Shown in pieces: positions 43,266 through 51,918 of a stretch of 64,000 nucleotides of DNA (positions within the stretch are counted from its first letter, which is position 1; each line of letters begins with the position of its first letter). This DNA comes from Clostridium cadaveris (lineage in GTDB: Bacteria > Bacillota > Clostridia > Clostridiales > Clostridiaceae), in contig NZ_CP076620.1 in assembly GCF_020911725.1 (NCBI RefSeq), positions 2,617,001-2,681,000 of the forward strand, in the 5' to 3' direction. The notes under the pieces are model-generated. The model had not been told where the DNA came from, did no database searches, and saw nothing but the letters and a program-made list of their open reading frames with translations. The position numbers were made by a program, and so were the translations under genes.

Positions 43266-45147
43266 TATTAATAATCCTCCATTTATATTTAATATACCTT
43301 ATATTAAAAAATTTTGCAGGCAGCCTAAAAAATATGCTATTTTCTCCATAGCCCTCTTCTCTATACATATTTCCATAAGTTATCTTACTTTTATCTTCTC
43401 TATATATATTATTGTTTAAATCATTGCCTCTATAATTTCCACCTACTATATTAAATATATTATACAAATCCATTTTCCCATATCCTGAGATTTCATTTGG
43501 ATACTCTTCATTAGGTTCTCTTGTGGCTGCATAAATAAACAAGCTTCTCATTTTTGTAGAATAAAGAGTTAAATCATTGCCCTCAACTATACCCCATTGA
43601 AGAAGTAATGCACAACATCCAGCTACTATAGCTGTTGCAGCAGAACTTCCACTGACAGTAGAAACACTTTTTCCATCCAAGGAAGTAGTCAATATATTAG
43701 TTCCTAAAGTAGAAATATCAGGATTAATCCATTGGTTTGTATTAAATCCTTTTCCTGATTCATTAAGCTTTGCTCCAGTTAAACTGTCATAGTAAGCTGT
43801 AGTAATAATATTTTCTGCTGTTGATGGTATTGTTAACGTATTACTTGAAATAGAATTTAAAAATTTACTTCCTTCAGGTACCATGCCACTTCCTGGCAGC
43901 CATATATCTACTCTTCCATTAGTTATAAATAATCCTTTGAGATTAAATTTCCATATACCAGAAGTGATATCAGAGAACTCTAATATATATACTTGATGAC
44001 CAGTTAAACTTTCAGGATCGTTGCATTGAACGGTTACTTTTGTGTTAGTCAAATAAAATTTTCTTGTTTCTGAAGAAAATATTGCTGCATTAAATTCTCC
44101 TGAATTTTCTCCTGATGGTGCAGTTATATTTAAAGACATTCGATTGGGTTTTTGAATCCATATATACAATACAAATCTTTTCATTCCTTTTGTAAGTTGA
44201 AGCTCTGAACTATATACATCATTAACATTTTTTACAAATCCCAGTGCATGTCCTTCATAATCTCCTAAATTTCCAGTTCCAGCAACTACAATAACTCCTG
44301 GTTTGCTTGCAGTATAAGTTAAATATCTTGATGTTATATTATATCCATCGTGACTTCCTTCCTGACCTCCTACTCCTAAGTATATAACTAATGGTCTTTG
44401 CGATTCTTCTCCTAATCTTTTAAGATATGCTATAGCAGCCAAAACTTCTGTATTATTATATATAGGAATTGAGTTTAAGCCATTTTCTTTATTTATCTTC
44501 TTTAAAAAAGGAGATTCTAATAGCTTTACAATACAAAAATCGCAATCACTTGCTACGCCTTCGATTTCTTTATTATATCCTCTTGCTCCTATTATGCTGC
44601 TCATCTGTGTTCCATGACCTATATCATCACGGCTAGGTACTATATCGTATGGATTACCACCAGCTTTATATGATGCAATAGCTTTATTAATATCATCTTC
44701 TTTATATTCAGTTCCTATATATAAATCATTATCTCCTTTGTTTTGTACTGATTGATCCCATAATCTTACTATTCTTGTAGTATCATCTTCTCTTATAAAT
44801 TCTTGATTCAAATAATCAATCCCCGTATCAATAACTCCAACCAAAATTCCTCTTCCATTTAAATTTAAATAAGGATTATGTTTAACTACAGCAATATTTT
44901 CTATATCTGATGGAGTTATATCTTGAAGGATATATAAACTAGGTATTTCAACAAACACAATAGAAGGAACCTCTTGTCTTAACAGATTTAATTTTTGATC
45001 TTGAACTGAAATGACAGCTAAATTATCATCTATTACAGCTCCACATGCATAATCTACTTTATCAATTTCGTTTTCAAAATCGCCTCTATATTCAACAACA
45101 AATCCAATATTATTTTCATTTAAAAATCCACTACAATTTTTGCTCAT
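43258..45147 (-). CDS. Csp-like subtilisin (S8) protease
   Basis: This 629-aa paralogue of the next gene has a prodomain of ~75-90 residues (ending near LYILQD), Asp107 (VIDTGIDYLN), His178 (HGTQMSSIIGARG), Asn293 (AGTGNLG) and Ser502 (SGSSAATAIVAG). The jelly-roll-like insertion spans about 310-440. A C-terminal extension of ~60 residues, rich in Asn, Tyr and Arg (about 570-629), is absent from its partner. Both proteins keep an intact triad, unlike the pseudoprotease members CspA and CspC of Clostridioides difficile. There is no signal peptide, which fits packaging into the spore. Confidence 0.82.
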   Translation of the reverse strand: MSKNCSGFLNENNIGFVVEYRGDFENEIDKVDYACGAVIDDNLAVISVQDQKLNLLRQEVPSIVFVEIPSLYILQDITPSDIENIAVVKHNPYLNLNGRGILVGVIDTGIDYLNQEFIREDDTTRIVRLWDQSVQNKGDNDLYIGTEYKEDDINKAIASYKAGGNPYDIVPSRDDIGHGTQMSSIIGARGYNKEIEGVASDCDFCIVKLLESPFLKKINKENGLNSIPIYNNTEVLAAIAYLKRLGEESQRPLVIYLGVGGQEGSHDGYNITSRYLTYTASKPGVIVVAGTGNLGDYEGHALGFVKNVNDVYSSELQLTKGMKRFVLYIWIQKPNRMSLNITAPSGENSGEFNAAIFSSETRKFYLTNTKVTVQCNDPESLTGHQVYILEFSDITSGIWKFNLKGLFITNGRVDIWLPGSGMVPEGSKFLNSISSNTLTIPSTAENIITTAYYDSLTGAKLNESGKGFNTNQWINPDISTLGTNILTTSLDGKSVSTVSGSSAATAIVAGCCALLLQWGIVEGNDLTLYSTKMRSLFIYAATREPNEEYPNEISGYGKMDLYNIFNIVGGNYRGNDLNNNIYREDKSKITYGNMYREEGYGENSIFFRLPAKFFNIRYIKYKWRIINNG

Positions 45148-45233
45148 AACATATCCCTATCCTCAAATTTAAAATTACTACTATATAAACAATATTCAAT
45201 TCAATTCAATAAAATGTTATTTAATTTTAAATT

Positions 45234-45286
45234 AATAAAATAATACCCTATGCTGAAATAAATCACACAGGGTATTATTTATATTT
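45234..45286 (-). terminator. Terminator after the FMN-protein operon
   Basis: AATAATACCCT pairs with AGGGTATTATT around an ~18-nt loop, with A/T-rich flanks, downstream of the stop at 45310. Confidence 0.7.
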
Positions 45287-45309
45287 AATAACAAAACTAT
45301 TTTAACTAA

Positions 45310-48102
45310 TTAATCTTCATATACCATTCCTAAAAAGGCATAAGTATCTTCAGTAAAATAGACTTGTAACAACTTTGATCCAGGTTTAAATTTCACTTCA
45401 TGAGGCTTAATTTCTTCCTCTTTTTCACTATACACTTTTATTTTTAAAGACTCAGTTTTATATTTCTTTGGAATTTTAACACCATGATATACTCTCTGTC
45501 CATCCTTAAGTTTAATTGTTTTAACAATCTCATCTTTACTGTTTTGTATTACAATTTTGCTAGGTAATTCTGTTCTTTCTTTAACCTCAATATTAAAGGT
45601 TTGTTCTTGAATTTCAGGATTATTATGCTTAATAGATATTTTAACAGTACCTGGTTTATTTAAATCTATACCAGTTTTAGGCTCAATAATAAACCCATTT
45701 TCTTTAAAAGAATCATTTCCCAAATCAAAAAATTCAATTTTTTTCTTCACATAATTTGAATCTGTAGCAGTAATCGTTAATCCATTTAAATTAAGTTTTT
45801 CTCCTGTAAAATATTCAAGCTTACTAGGCTTAGAATCTATTCTAAAAGATTGAATTTTATCTTTATTAAATTCTACATTTACTTTAAATTCAATTCTATA
45901 TCCAGAATTTCTATATAATTCATTAGTTTTATCTAATGGTTTCAAATCCACATAAAGAGTAGGTAAATCATATGATTCCAATTTAAATTTTTCAACTGAA
46001 ACCAACTCATGATTTGAATCAAATACTTTTACTTTTGTTATTTCTTTAAATTCACCTTCTTTTAAATCAACAGTATACCTAAACTTATTTGATACAGGAA
46101 CTTTATAGGAATCTCCGTCTTTTGTTTCAAGTACAATTTCAGAAATTTCTTTATATACAACTTTTCTTCTGGCTTGCAGTTCTGATGAATGTTTGCTTGT
46201 TGATTTTTTATCAGTAAAAGTTAAAATATAGTTTCTATATTTATCATAATGATTTTTGTCTTCAGGTTCAGGTATAAATATCATAGGTAAGTTGCATTCA
46301 ATACCCTTATCCTTTAAATTAGCAAAAGGAACATCTTCCACATGCCCATCAAGATACGTTACTTTAACAACAAAATCTTTTAAATTAACCTCTTCTCCAT
46401 ATTCTATACTAGCAAAAGGTCGTTCCTTTAAAGTGATGCCACGAATTTCTTGTGAAATTCCATCTTTTTTGAATTTAACTGAACGATTTAAAGCATCATC
46501 AATTGCATTAACAAATCCTCTTGCACTATTTGTTGCACCAGAAACCGCATCATATATTGGTTCATTTCTATCCTTATTTGCTAAAATTTCCATAATACCT
46601 TTTGTGCTACTATTTTTAATAATATGTTTCTCTATTAATTCATAACCTTCCAGTTTTTCAAATCCTTCATCATCACCATGGTTTACAAGTTTTGCTTCCA
46701 ATATTTTACCATCCTTAATAGTAACCTTTGCTTCTGTTGCAGTTCTTCTCTCTCCATAACTTTCTGAGTCATATGAGTAATGTCCACGCCCTTGACCATA
46801 CCAAGTACCTTCGGAATATTCCTTTCTCTCTTCTCCTTTTACTTTAGACAATGCATCTTCAACAGCGGATAAAATACCTTTAGATGTAACAGTAGCTCCT
46901 GAAACAGTATCAATGCCTGTACTATTATTTTTTACGATTTCTCCAAAAATTTCTGATACCTTTTCATAATATATTGGTGTTTCATTATGAGAATCAACAG
47001 TAACTTTAGAAATCACCCCATTTTCTACTTTAACAGTTACTGCAATTATTCCACCATATCCCGCTGCTTTTCCATTATACTCTCCATCTGGAAGTACATA
47101 TTTCGAATAATCCTGTTTTGTTGGTTCAGTAGCTTTTTTATCTTCGTTATCTTTAGGTTCCTCTACATTTTCTTTTGGTTCATTATTTAATTTATCATTA
47201 TCCTTTTCAAATACACTACTTCCTGCAGAAGATGTACTCATATCGGATAAAATATTTTCTTTTTTAGTTGCATTATTTAAAGCTTTAGTAACTGCATTTA
47301 AAATACCTCTACTTGAATATGTGGCTCCTGAAATTGTATCTACTCCAGCAGTAGTTTGATTTTTCAAGATTTTGATTATTACACTCTTAGCTTTATTGAA
47401 AAATTCCTCATCATCATTGTGATTAATTATTTGAACATTTACTAATGTACCATTTTTTATTGTAATTTGTACTTTCACATTTCCTTTAAAGCCTATAGCT
47501 TCACCTATGTATTTTCCATCTTCAAGTTTATATTCTCGTAAATCCATATTTTTAATATTATTAGTATAATTTTTATCTTTTATATATCTGACATCACTAT
47601 AATTTTTAAGTATACTTGATTCTTCGTTATTAGTATCTATATTAAAACCTGCTTTAGACAATGCATCTTTAACAGCATTTTTTATACCATTAGAAGTCAA
47701 CGTTGCTCCTGAAATAGCATCTACATTAGTAGAGTTTTCTTTCAAAATAGCTTCAATAATCTTGCTTCCATTCTCATAATATTTTGGTGTTTCTGAATGA
47801 GAAACTACCTCAATATTTTTAATTTTACTATTTTCTATAGTAACCTTTACCTTAATATCTCCACCATAGCCTTTTGAAACTCCCAAATATGTACCGTCTT
47901 TTATTCCATTTAAATTTAATCCATCAATCTCTTTCTTATCTTTTTCTTTAGTAGTGGATTCTAAAACATTTAAACTTTTTTCTGGAGTCTCTATATTTTT
48001 TTTGCTCATTAAATTATATGGATCTATTATCGCAAAACTGGTTGCTCCAATTGCACCTGTAATAAGGATACCACCTGCAATTATTTTTGATTTTTTATTC
48101 AT
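45310..48102 (-). CDS. Exported multi-flavin protein with four FMN-binding domains
   Basis: This 930-aa protein has an N-terminal signal/anchor segment (residues 7-27) and four FMN_bind domains. Each carries the SGAT flavinylation motif at Thr134 (ISGATLTS), Thr261 (ISGATYSS), Thr404 (VSGATVTS) and Thr524 (VSGATNSAR). The first three domains start with a repeated DG-Y-G-x-GYGG pattern. The C-terminal ~390 residues hold Ig-like modules, including a Big_3-like one near 750-840 (SKPSKLEYFTGEKLNLNGL). FMN is attached to the Thr by ApbE, encoded two genes upstream. It probably carries electrons outside the membrane. No membrane electron donor is encoded in the operon. Confidence 0.85.
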   Translation of the reverse strand: MNKKSKIIAGGILITGAIGATSFAIIDPYNLMSKKNIETPEKSLNVLESTTKEKDKKEIDGLNLNGIKDGTYLGVSKGYGGDIKVKVTIENSKIKNIEVVSHSETPKYYENGSKIIEAILKENSTNVDAISGATLTSNGIKNAVKDALSKAGFNIDTNNEESSILKNYSDVRYIKDKNYTNNIKNMDLREYKLEDGKYIGEAIGFKGNVKVQITIKNGTLVNVQIINHNDDEEFFNKAKSVIIKILKNQTTAGVDTISGATYSSRGILNAVTKALNNATKKENILSDMSTSSAGSSVFEKDNDKLNNEPKENVEEPKDNEDKKATEPTKQDYSKYVLPDGEYNGKAAGYGGIIAVTVKVENGVISKVTVDSHNETPIYYEKVSEIFGEIVKNNSTGIDTVSGATVTSKGILSAVEDALSKVKGEERKEYSEGTWYGQGRGHYSYDSESYGERRTATEAKVTIKDGKILEAKLVNHGDDEGFEKLEGYELIEKHIIKNSSTKGIMEILANKDRNEPIYDAVSGATNSARGFVNAIDDALNRSVKFKKDGISQEIRGITLKERPFASIEYGEEVNLKDFVVKVTYLDGHVEDVPFANLKDKGIECNLPMIFIPEPEDKNHYDKYRNYILTFTDKKSTSKHSSELQARRKVVYKEISEIVLETKDGDSYKVPVSNKFRYTVDLKEGEFKEITKVKVFDSNHELVSVEKFKLESYDLPTLYVDLKPLDKTNELYRNSGYRIEFKVNVEFNKDKIQSFRIDSKPSKLEYFTGEKLNLNGLTITATDSNYVKKKIEFFDLGNDSFKENGFIIEPKTGIDLNKPGTVKISIKHNNPEIQEQTFNIEVKERTELPSKIVIQNSKDEIVKTIKLKDGQRVYHGVKIPKKYKTESLKIKVYSEKEEEIKPHEVKFKPGSKLLQVYFTEDTYAFLGMVYED

Positions 48103-48113
48103 AAACTTTCCTC

Positions 48114-48509
48114 CTATTTAGAACTTTTTAAGGCATTTTCTACAGCTGAAATTATACCTTTAGAGCTAAAAGTAGCTCCACTTATTGAATCAACATCTGA
48201 ACTTTGTTTTTCAATTATTTTAGGTATCAACTTCTTAGCTTCGTTTAAATAACTTTCATCATCTTTTGAACTAATAACATCTATTTTTTTTATTACTCCA
48301 TCTTTTATTTCAAGTGATATCTTAGTTTTTCCATCAAATCCTTCTCCTTCTCCTTCAAAAATTCCATCTTTACCAGCAGTTGAACTAACAGTTATACCTC
48401 CCTTTTCATTTTTATCATCTTTTACATTAGTACCTTTATTTAAACACCCTGAAAATGTTACTCCTAAAACAATAATTCCTATCAATAAAACAATTTTTTT
48501 ATTCATCAT
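48114..48509 (-). CDS. FMN-binding lipoprotein, one domain
   Basis: This 131-aa lipoprotein has lipobox FSGC (Cys22) and one FMN_bind domain, with Thr113 in DSISGATFSSKG as the predicted flavinylation site. It would sit on the outer face of the membrane and hand electrons to or from the four-flavin protein encoded 11 nt downstream. It is an average-sized minimal FMN_bind protein. The start is preceded by GGAGAG. Confidence 0.85.
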   Translation of the reverse strand: MMNKKIVLLIGIIVLGVTFSGCLNKGTNVKDDKNEKGGITVSSTAGKDGIFEGEGEGFDGKTKISLEIKDGVIKKIDVISSKDDESYLNEAKKLIPKIIEKQSSDVDSISGATFSSKGIISAVENALKSSK

Positions 48510-48517
48510 GACTCTCC

Positions 48518-49450
48518 TTAAATTTGAATATTATCAGTAAACTTTATACTACCATTCTTATTTATAAATATTCCTTCAACATCATTTATTGAATTTATAA
48601 GCTTCAATCCCTCTTCTTCACCAAGCGATAATGCTATGGTACTTAATGCATCTCCATCCATTGAATCGTCAGATACTATAGTTACTTGAATTAAATCACT
48701 TTCAAATGGCTTCCCATCCTTTGGACTTATTATATGATGATAAATTTTATTTTCCTTTTTAAAAAATCTCTCATATATTCCTGAAGAAACAACTGATTTT
48801 CCACATACTTTTACCACACCTAGCACTTCACCTCTATCGGAAAATGGTTTTTGAATACCAATTCTAAAATCTTCTCCATTATCTTTTTTCCCTACACATA
48901 ATACATTTCCACCTAAGTTTATTATTCCGCTACTTACACCTTCAGAAACTAAATATTCCTTTATCTTATTTGCTATATATCCTTTGGCAATTCCGCCCAA
49001 ATCTATTGACATTCCATTTTTTTTAAATTTAACATTATTTTTATTAACTAATATATTTTTATAGTTTACAAATTCTAGATTCTCATCAATATCTTTTTGA
49101 TTAGGAATGACTTTATCTTCACTTTTAAAATTCCAAAGCTTTAAAAGCGGCTGAACACTAATGTCAAAATTTCCATTAGAAAGTTCACTATAGTATAAAC
49201 TTTTATTTATTATGCTTAGAGTTTCATTATCAACATTTACTCCATTTTCCCCACTATTATTTAAATTATAAATATCACTGCCTTCTTTAGTTTTGCTAAG
49301 AAGTTCCTCATAGTATTTACAAATATCAAAAGATTTGTTTAATATCTCGTTACCCTTGTCCAAATTACAATATATATTAATTTCCACAATTGTATCAAAA
49401 TAAAAACCTTGCATATAAAAGTTGCCATTTATAATTGATTCATGTTTCAT
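48518..49450 (-). CDS. apbE: FAD:protein FMN transferase (ApbE)
   Basis: This 310-aa enzyme transfers FMN from FAD to threonine of SGAT motifs. Typical segments are FYFDTIVEINIY, ISVQPLLKLWNF, MSIDLGGIAKGYIANKI, GIINLGGNVLCVG and the late DSMDGDALSTIALSLG. Most exported-flavin systems have ApbE with a signal peptide or lipobox; here the N-terminus (MKHESIINGNFYMQG) has neither, so the enzyme appears to be cytoplasmic or exported in another way. It leads a three-gene leftward operon with a Fur box 40-58 bp upstream. Confidence 0.88.
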   Translation of the reverse strand: MKHESIINGNFYMQGFYFDTIVEINIYCNLDKGNEILNKSFDICKYYEELLSKTKEGSDIYNLNNSGENGVNVDNETLSIINKSLYYSELSNGNFDISVQPLLKLWNFKSEDKVIPNQKDIDENLEFVNYKNILVNKNNVKFKKNGMSIDLGGIAKGYIANKIKEYLVSEGVSSGIINLGGNVLCVGKKDNGEDFRIGIQKPFSDRGEVLGVVKVCGKSVVSSGIYERFFKKENKIYHHIISPKDGKPFESDLIQVTIVSDDSMDGDALSTIALSLGEEEGLKLINSINDVEGIFINKNGSIKFTDNIQI

Positions 49451-49489
49451 TTAACCTCTCCTTTTAAAATAAAATTAACCTCATGTATT

Positions 49490-49508
49490 GATAATGATTA
49501 TCATTTTC
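49490..49508 (-). promoter_or_regulatory. Fur box of the apbE/FMN-protein operon
   Basis: GATAATGATTATCATTTTC matches 17 of 19 bases of the classic Fur consensus GATAATGATAATCATTATC. It lies 40-58 bp upstream of apbE, so the operon should be repressed when iron is plentiful. Confidence 0.87.
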
Positions 49509-49651
49509 ATTTTACTATTAAAAATATATTTGTCAATATACTAAATATATAAATTAAGGTTAATCTAAGATACTTTTTTAGATTAAATTGTAATTAGATT
49601 ACAATTATCGAATTTGCTCTCTTGTAAAATCAAATAATAAATTTAAAATAA

Positions 49652-49696
49652 CTAAAAATGCATTGCAAAATATTTATCTTGCAATGCATTTTTAAA
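49652..49696. terminator. Intrinsic terminator after the phosphatase gene
   Basis: AAAAATGCATTGCAA (49654-49668) pairs perfectly with TTGCAATGCATTTTT (49679-49693). Confidence 0.88.
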
Positions 49697-49700
49697 ATTA

Positions 49701-50156
49701 TTATTTTTTTAATATATAGTTTAAAAGTTCTCTAGATCCTTCGCAAATCTCATCATAAGTTATATCAAAGTTACCGCTATACCAAGGATCATCAATATCT
49801 TTTTTATTATCTGTAAAATCTAAAAGTCTATATATCTTCTTTTCATTATCGCTTCCTATAATTTTCATAATGTTTTTTATATTATACGACTCCATAGCTA
49901 TTATATAATCATAATTTTTGTAGTCATCTTTTGTAATTTGAATTGCTCTTTTACCATCGCAAGAAATACCATGTTGTTTAAGTTTCCTTTTAGCTGGAGG
50001 ATAAACTGGATTCCCTATTTCCTCTCTAGAAGTTGCTGATGAAGCTATATAAAATTCATTTTCAAGTCCTTCTTTTTTAACCATATTCCTAAATACAAAC
50101 TCTGCCATAGGTGATCTGCATATATTGCCGTGGCAGACAAACATAACTTTTATCAT
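49701..50156 (-). CDS. Low-molecular-weight protein-tyrosine phosphatase
   Basis: This ~151-aa enzyme has the signature MFVCHGNICRSPMAEF (catalytic Cys8, Arg14) at the N-terminus and the general acid Asp in IDDPWYSG. The start is the ATG at 50156, 8 nt after GGGGGAG. It is a single-gene unit with its own strong terminator. Targets of such phosphatases include tyrosine kinases of polysaccharide synthesis and arginine-phosphorylated proteins; nothing here decides. Confidence 0.92.
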   Translation of the reverse strand: MIKVMFVCHGNICRSPMAEFVFRNMVKKEGLENEFYIASSATSREEIGNPVYPPAKRKLKQHGISCDGKRAIQITKDDYKNYDYIIAMESYNIKNIMKIIGSDNEKKIYRLLDFTDNKKDIDDPWYSGNFDITYDEICEGSRELLNYILKK

Positions 50157-50338
50157 AAGTATCTCCCCCTTAAGTGTTTTTCTCATTATATAATAACTTA
50201 TTATTTATGTATATTGAACTAAATTATAAGAATCTTATACTTTCAATACAAATTTTTATATCTGTACCGTATCTTTAAATCTTTAACCTTATAACTGTAC
50301 CTTGTATCTATTGATGTCATACTATAAGATTAAGTGTG

Positions 50339-50379
50339 GTGTTTTATCTGATACATTCAAATCAAATCAGATGAGACAC
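50339..50379 (+). promoter_or_regulatory. Imperfect hairpin in the MATE gene leader
   Basis: GTGTTTTATCTGAT (50339-50352) pairs with ATCAGATGAGACAC (50366-50379) in 12 of 14 positions, 30 bp upstream of the MATE start. Further upstream are two similar CTGTACC-x-TATCT elements (50262-50274 and 50295-50309). It could be a repressor operator or an RNA control element. Confidence 0.35.
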
Positions 50380-50408
50380 AATTACTTAAACAGGGGGACT
50401 ATATATAA

Positions 50409-51755
50409 ATGGATTCAAGTTCATCATTAATGACAGAAGGATGTATATGGAGGAAAATAGTTAAATTTGCACTACCAATATGCTGGGGAAACTTATTTCA
50501 GCAATTGTATAACATCGTTGACTCTGTTGTTGTTGGAAATTTCGTAGGAAGAGATGCTTTAGCAGCCATAAGTTCTACAGGATCATTAATCTTTCTATTG
50601 GTTGGATTTTTTGGCGGTATCTTCATGGGAGCTGGAGTTGTCATATCTAAATATTTCGGAGCTGGCAAAAAAGATTCTGTGCAAAGATCCATTCATACTT
50701 CCATTGCTTTTGCCATAATAGCTGGGATAATTCTAACTATAGTAGGTACGCTGCTTACTCCTCAGATATTAAGACTTATGGGAACACCTGACTCTGTATT
50801 CTCTAATGCAACACTATATGTACGAATTTACTTTATGGGTATATTATCCATAGTTCTATATAATACTTCAAGTGGTATTTTTCAAGCTGTTGGCGACAGC
50901 AAGCATCCTCTTTACTATCTTATAATATCATCAATTGTAAATGTTGTTTTAGACCTTATTTTTGTAGTTGTATTTGAATGGGGAATAGGCGGTGCTGCTA
51001 TAGCTACTGTAATTTCTCAAACAGTAAGCGTAGTTCTTGCCTTCTATAAGCTAAGCACTACTACTGATGTATACAAAATAGATTTTAAGAAAATACGCAT
51101 TGATCCTATGATATTAAAAGAAATTATTCGTTTAGGACTTCCCGCAGGCATACAAAATTCCGTAATTGCTCTTGCAAATGTAGTTGTACAAGCCAATATA
51201 AATGCCTTTGGTTCTGTAGCCATGGCTGGATGTGGTTCCTATTCAAAAATTGAAGGTTTTGTATTTATTCCAATAACAAGCTTTGCCATGTCTATGACTA
51301 CCTTTATAGGGCAAAATCTTGGAGCGAAAAAATACGACAGAGCAAAGGAAGGTGCTAAATTTGGAATAATATCTTCCTTAATCTTGGCTGAAATAATCGG
51401 TATTATATTTTTCATATTAGCGCCTCAACTAGTATCACTATTCAACACTGAACCAGAAGTAGTTCAATTTGGAACATCTCAGTCAAGGACTATCGCGTTA
51501 TTCTATTTCTTACTAGCTTTCTCACATTGTATAGCTGGTATATTAAGAGGTGCTGGAAAATCTATAGTTCCTATGTTTGTAATGCTTTTATGCTGGTGCA
51601 TAATAAGAGTTACTTATATAACAATAACAACTCACTTTATTCCACAGATTCAAGTAGTATTCTGGGCTTATCCATTGACCTGGTCCTTAAGTTCAATCAT
51701 ATTCCTTATATACTATTTGAAATCAGACTGGATTCACGGATTTGAGAAAAAATAA
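50409..51755 (+). CDS. MATE-family multidrug/small-molecule exporter
   Basis: This 448-aa protein has 12 hydrophobic segments in two similar halves. Family features include WRKIVKFALPICWGNLFQQLYNIVDSVVVGNFVG (shown in part as LFQQLYNIVDSVVVG) and the second-half LGLPAGIQNSVIALANVVVQ. It exports cationic compounds using a sodium or proton gradient. The start has CAGGGGGA with spacing 12. No regulator gene is adjacent, but its leader holds a dyad. The substrate is unknown. Confidence 0.92.
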   Translation: MDSSSSLMTEGCIWRKIVKFALPICWGNLFQQLYNIVDSVVVGNFVGRDALAAISSTGSLIFLLVGFFGGIFMGAGVVISKYFGAGKKDSVQRSIHTSIAFAIIAGIILTIVGTLLTPQILRLMGTPDSVFSNATLYVRIYFMGILSIVLYNTSSGIFQAVGDSKHPLYYLIISSIVNVVLDLIFVVVFEWGIGGAAIATVISQTVSVVLAFYKLSTTTDVYKIDFKKIRIDPMILKEIIRLGLPAGIQNSVIALANVVVQANINAFGSVAMAGCGSYSKIEGFVFIPITSFAMSMTTFIGQNLGAKKYDRAKEGAKFGIISSLILAEIIGIIFFILAPQLVSLFNTEPEVVQFGTSQSRTIALFYFLLAFSHCIAGILRGAGKSIVPMFVMLLCWCIIRVTYITITTHFIPQIQVVFWAYPLTWSLSSIIFLIYYLKSDWIHGFEKK

Positions 51756-51840
51756 ATTTAAGTGAAGAGATAATAGTTTTTGAGATTTTTATTCTTTTCA
51801 TAATATAAATTTCTCCTATAATTCATTCTTCTTTTTATTC

Positions 51841-51882
51841 ATTAAAGAACCCATCATACTTTTGCATGATGGGTTCTTTAGC
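51841..51882. terminator. Bidirectional terminator
   Basis: TAAAGAACCCATCAT (51843-51857) pairs perfectly with ATGATGGGTTCTTTA (51866-51880), between convergent operons. Confidence 0.9.
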
Positions 51883-51918
51883 TTGTGAAATCATCTTTGA
51901 TAGCAAATTATTATAAAA

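Noticed and set aside
47500-48100. CRISPR-like or tandem DNA repeat in the FMN-protein gene
   Set aside because: The similarity comes from repeated FMN_bind protein domains with diverged DNA, not from a DNA repeat array.
50187-50408. Riboswitch before the MATE gene
   Set aside because: I could not match the leader to any known riboswitch core; only a dyad and two short repeats are visible.
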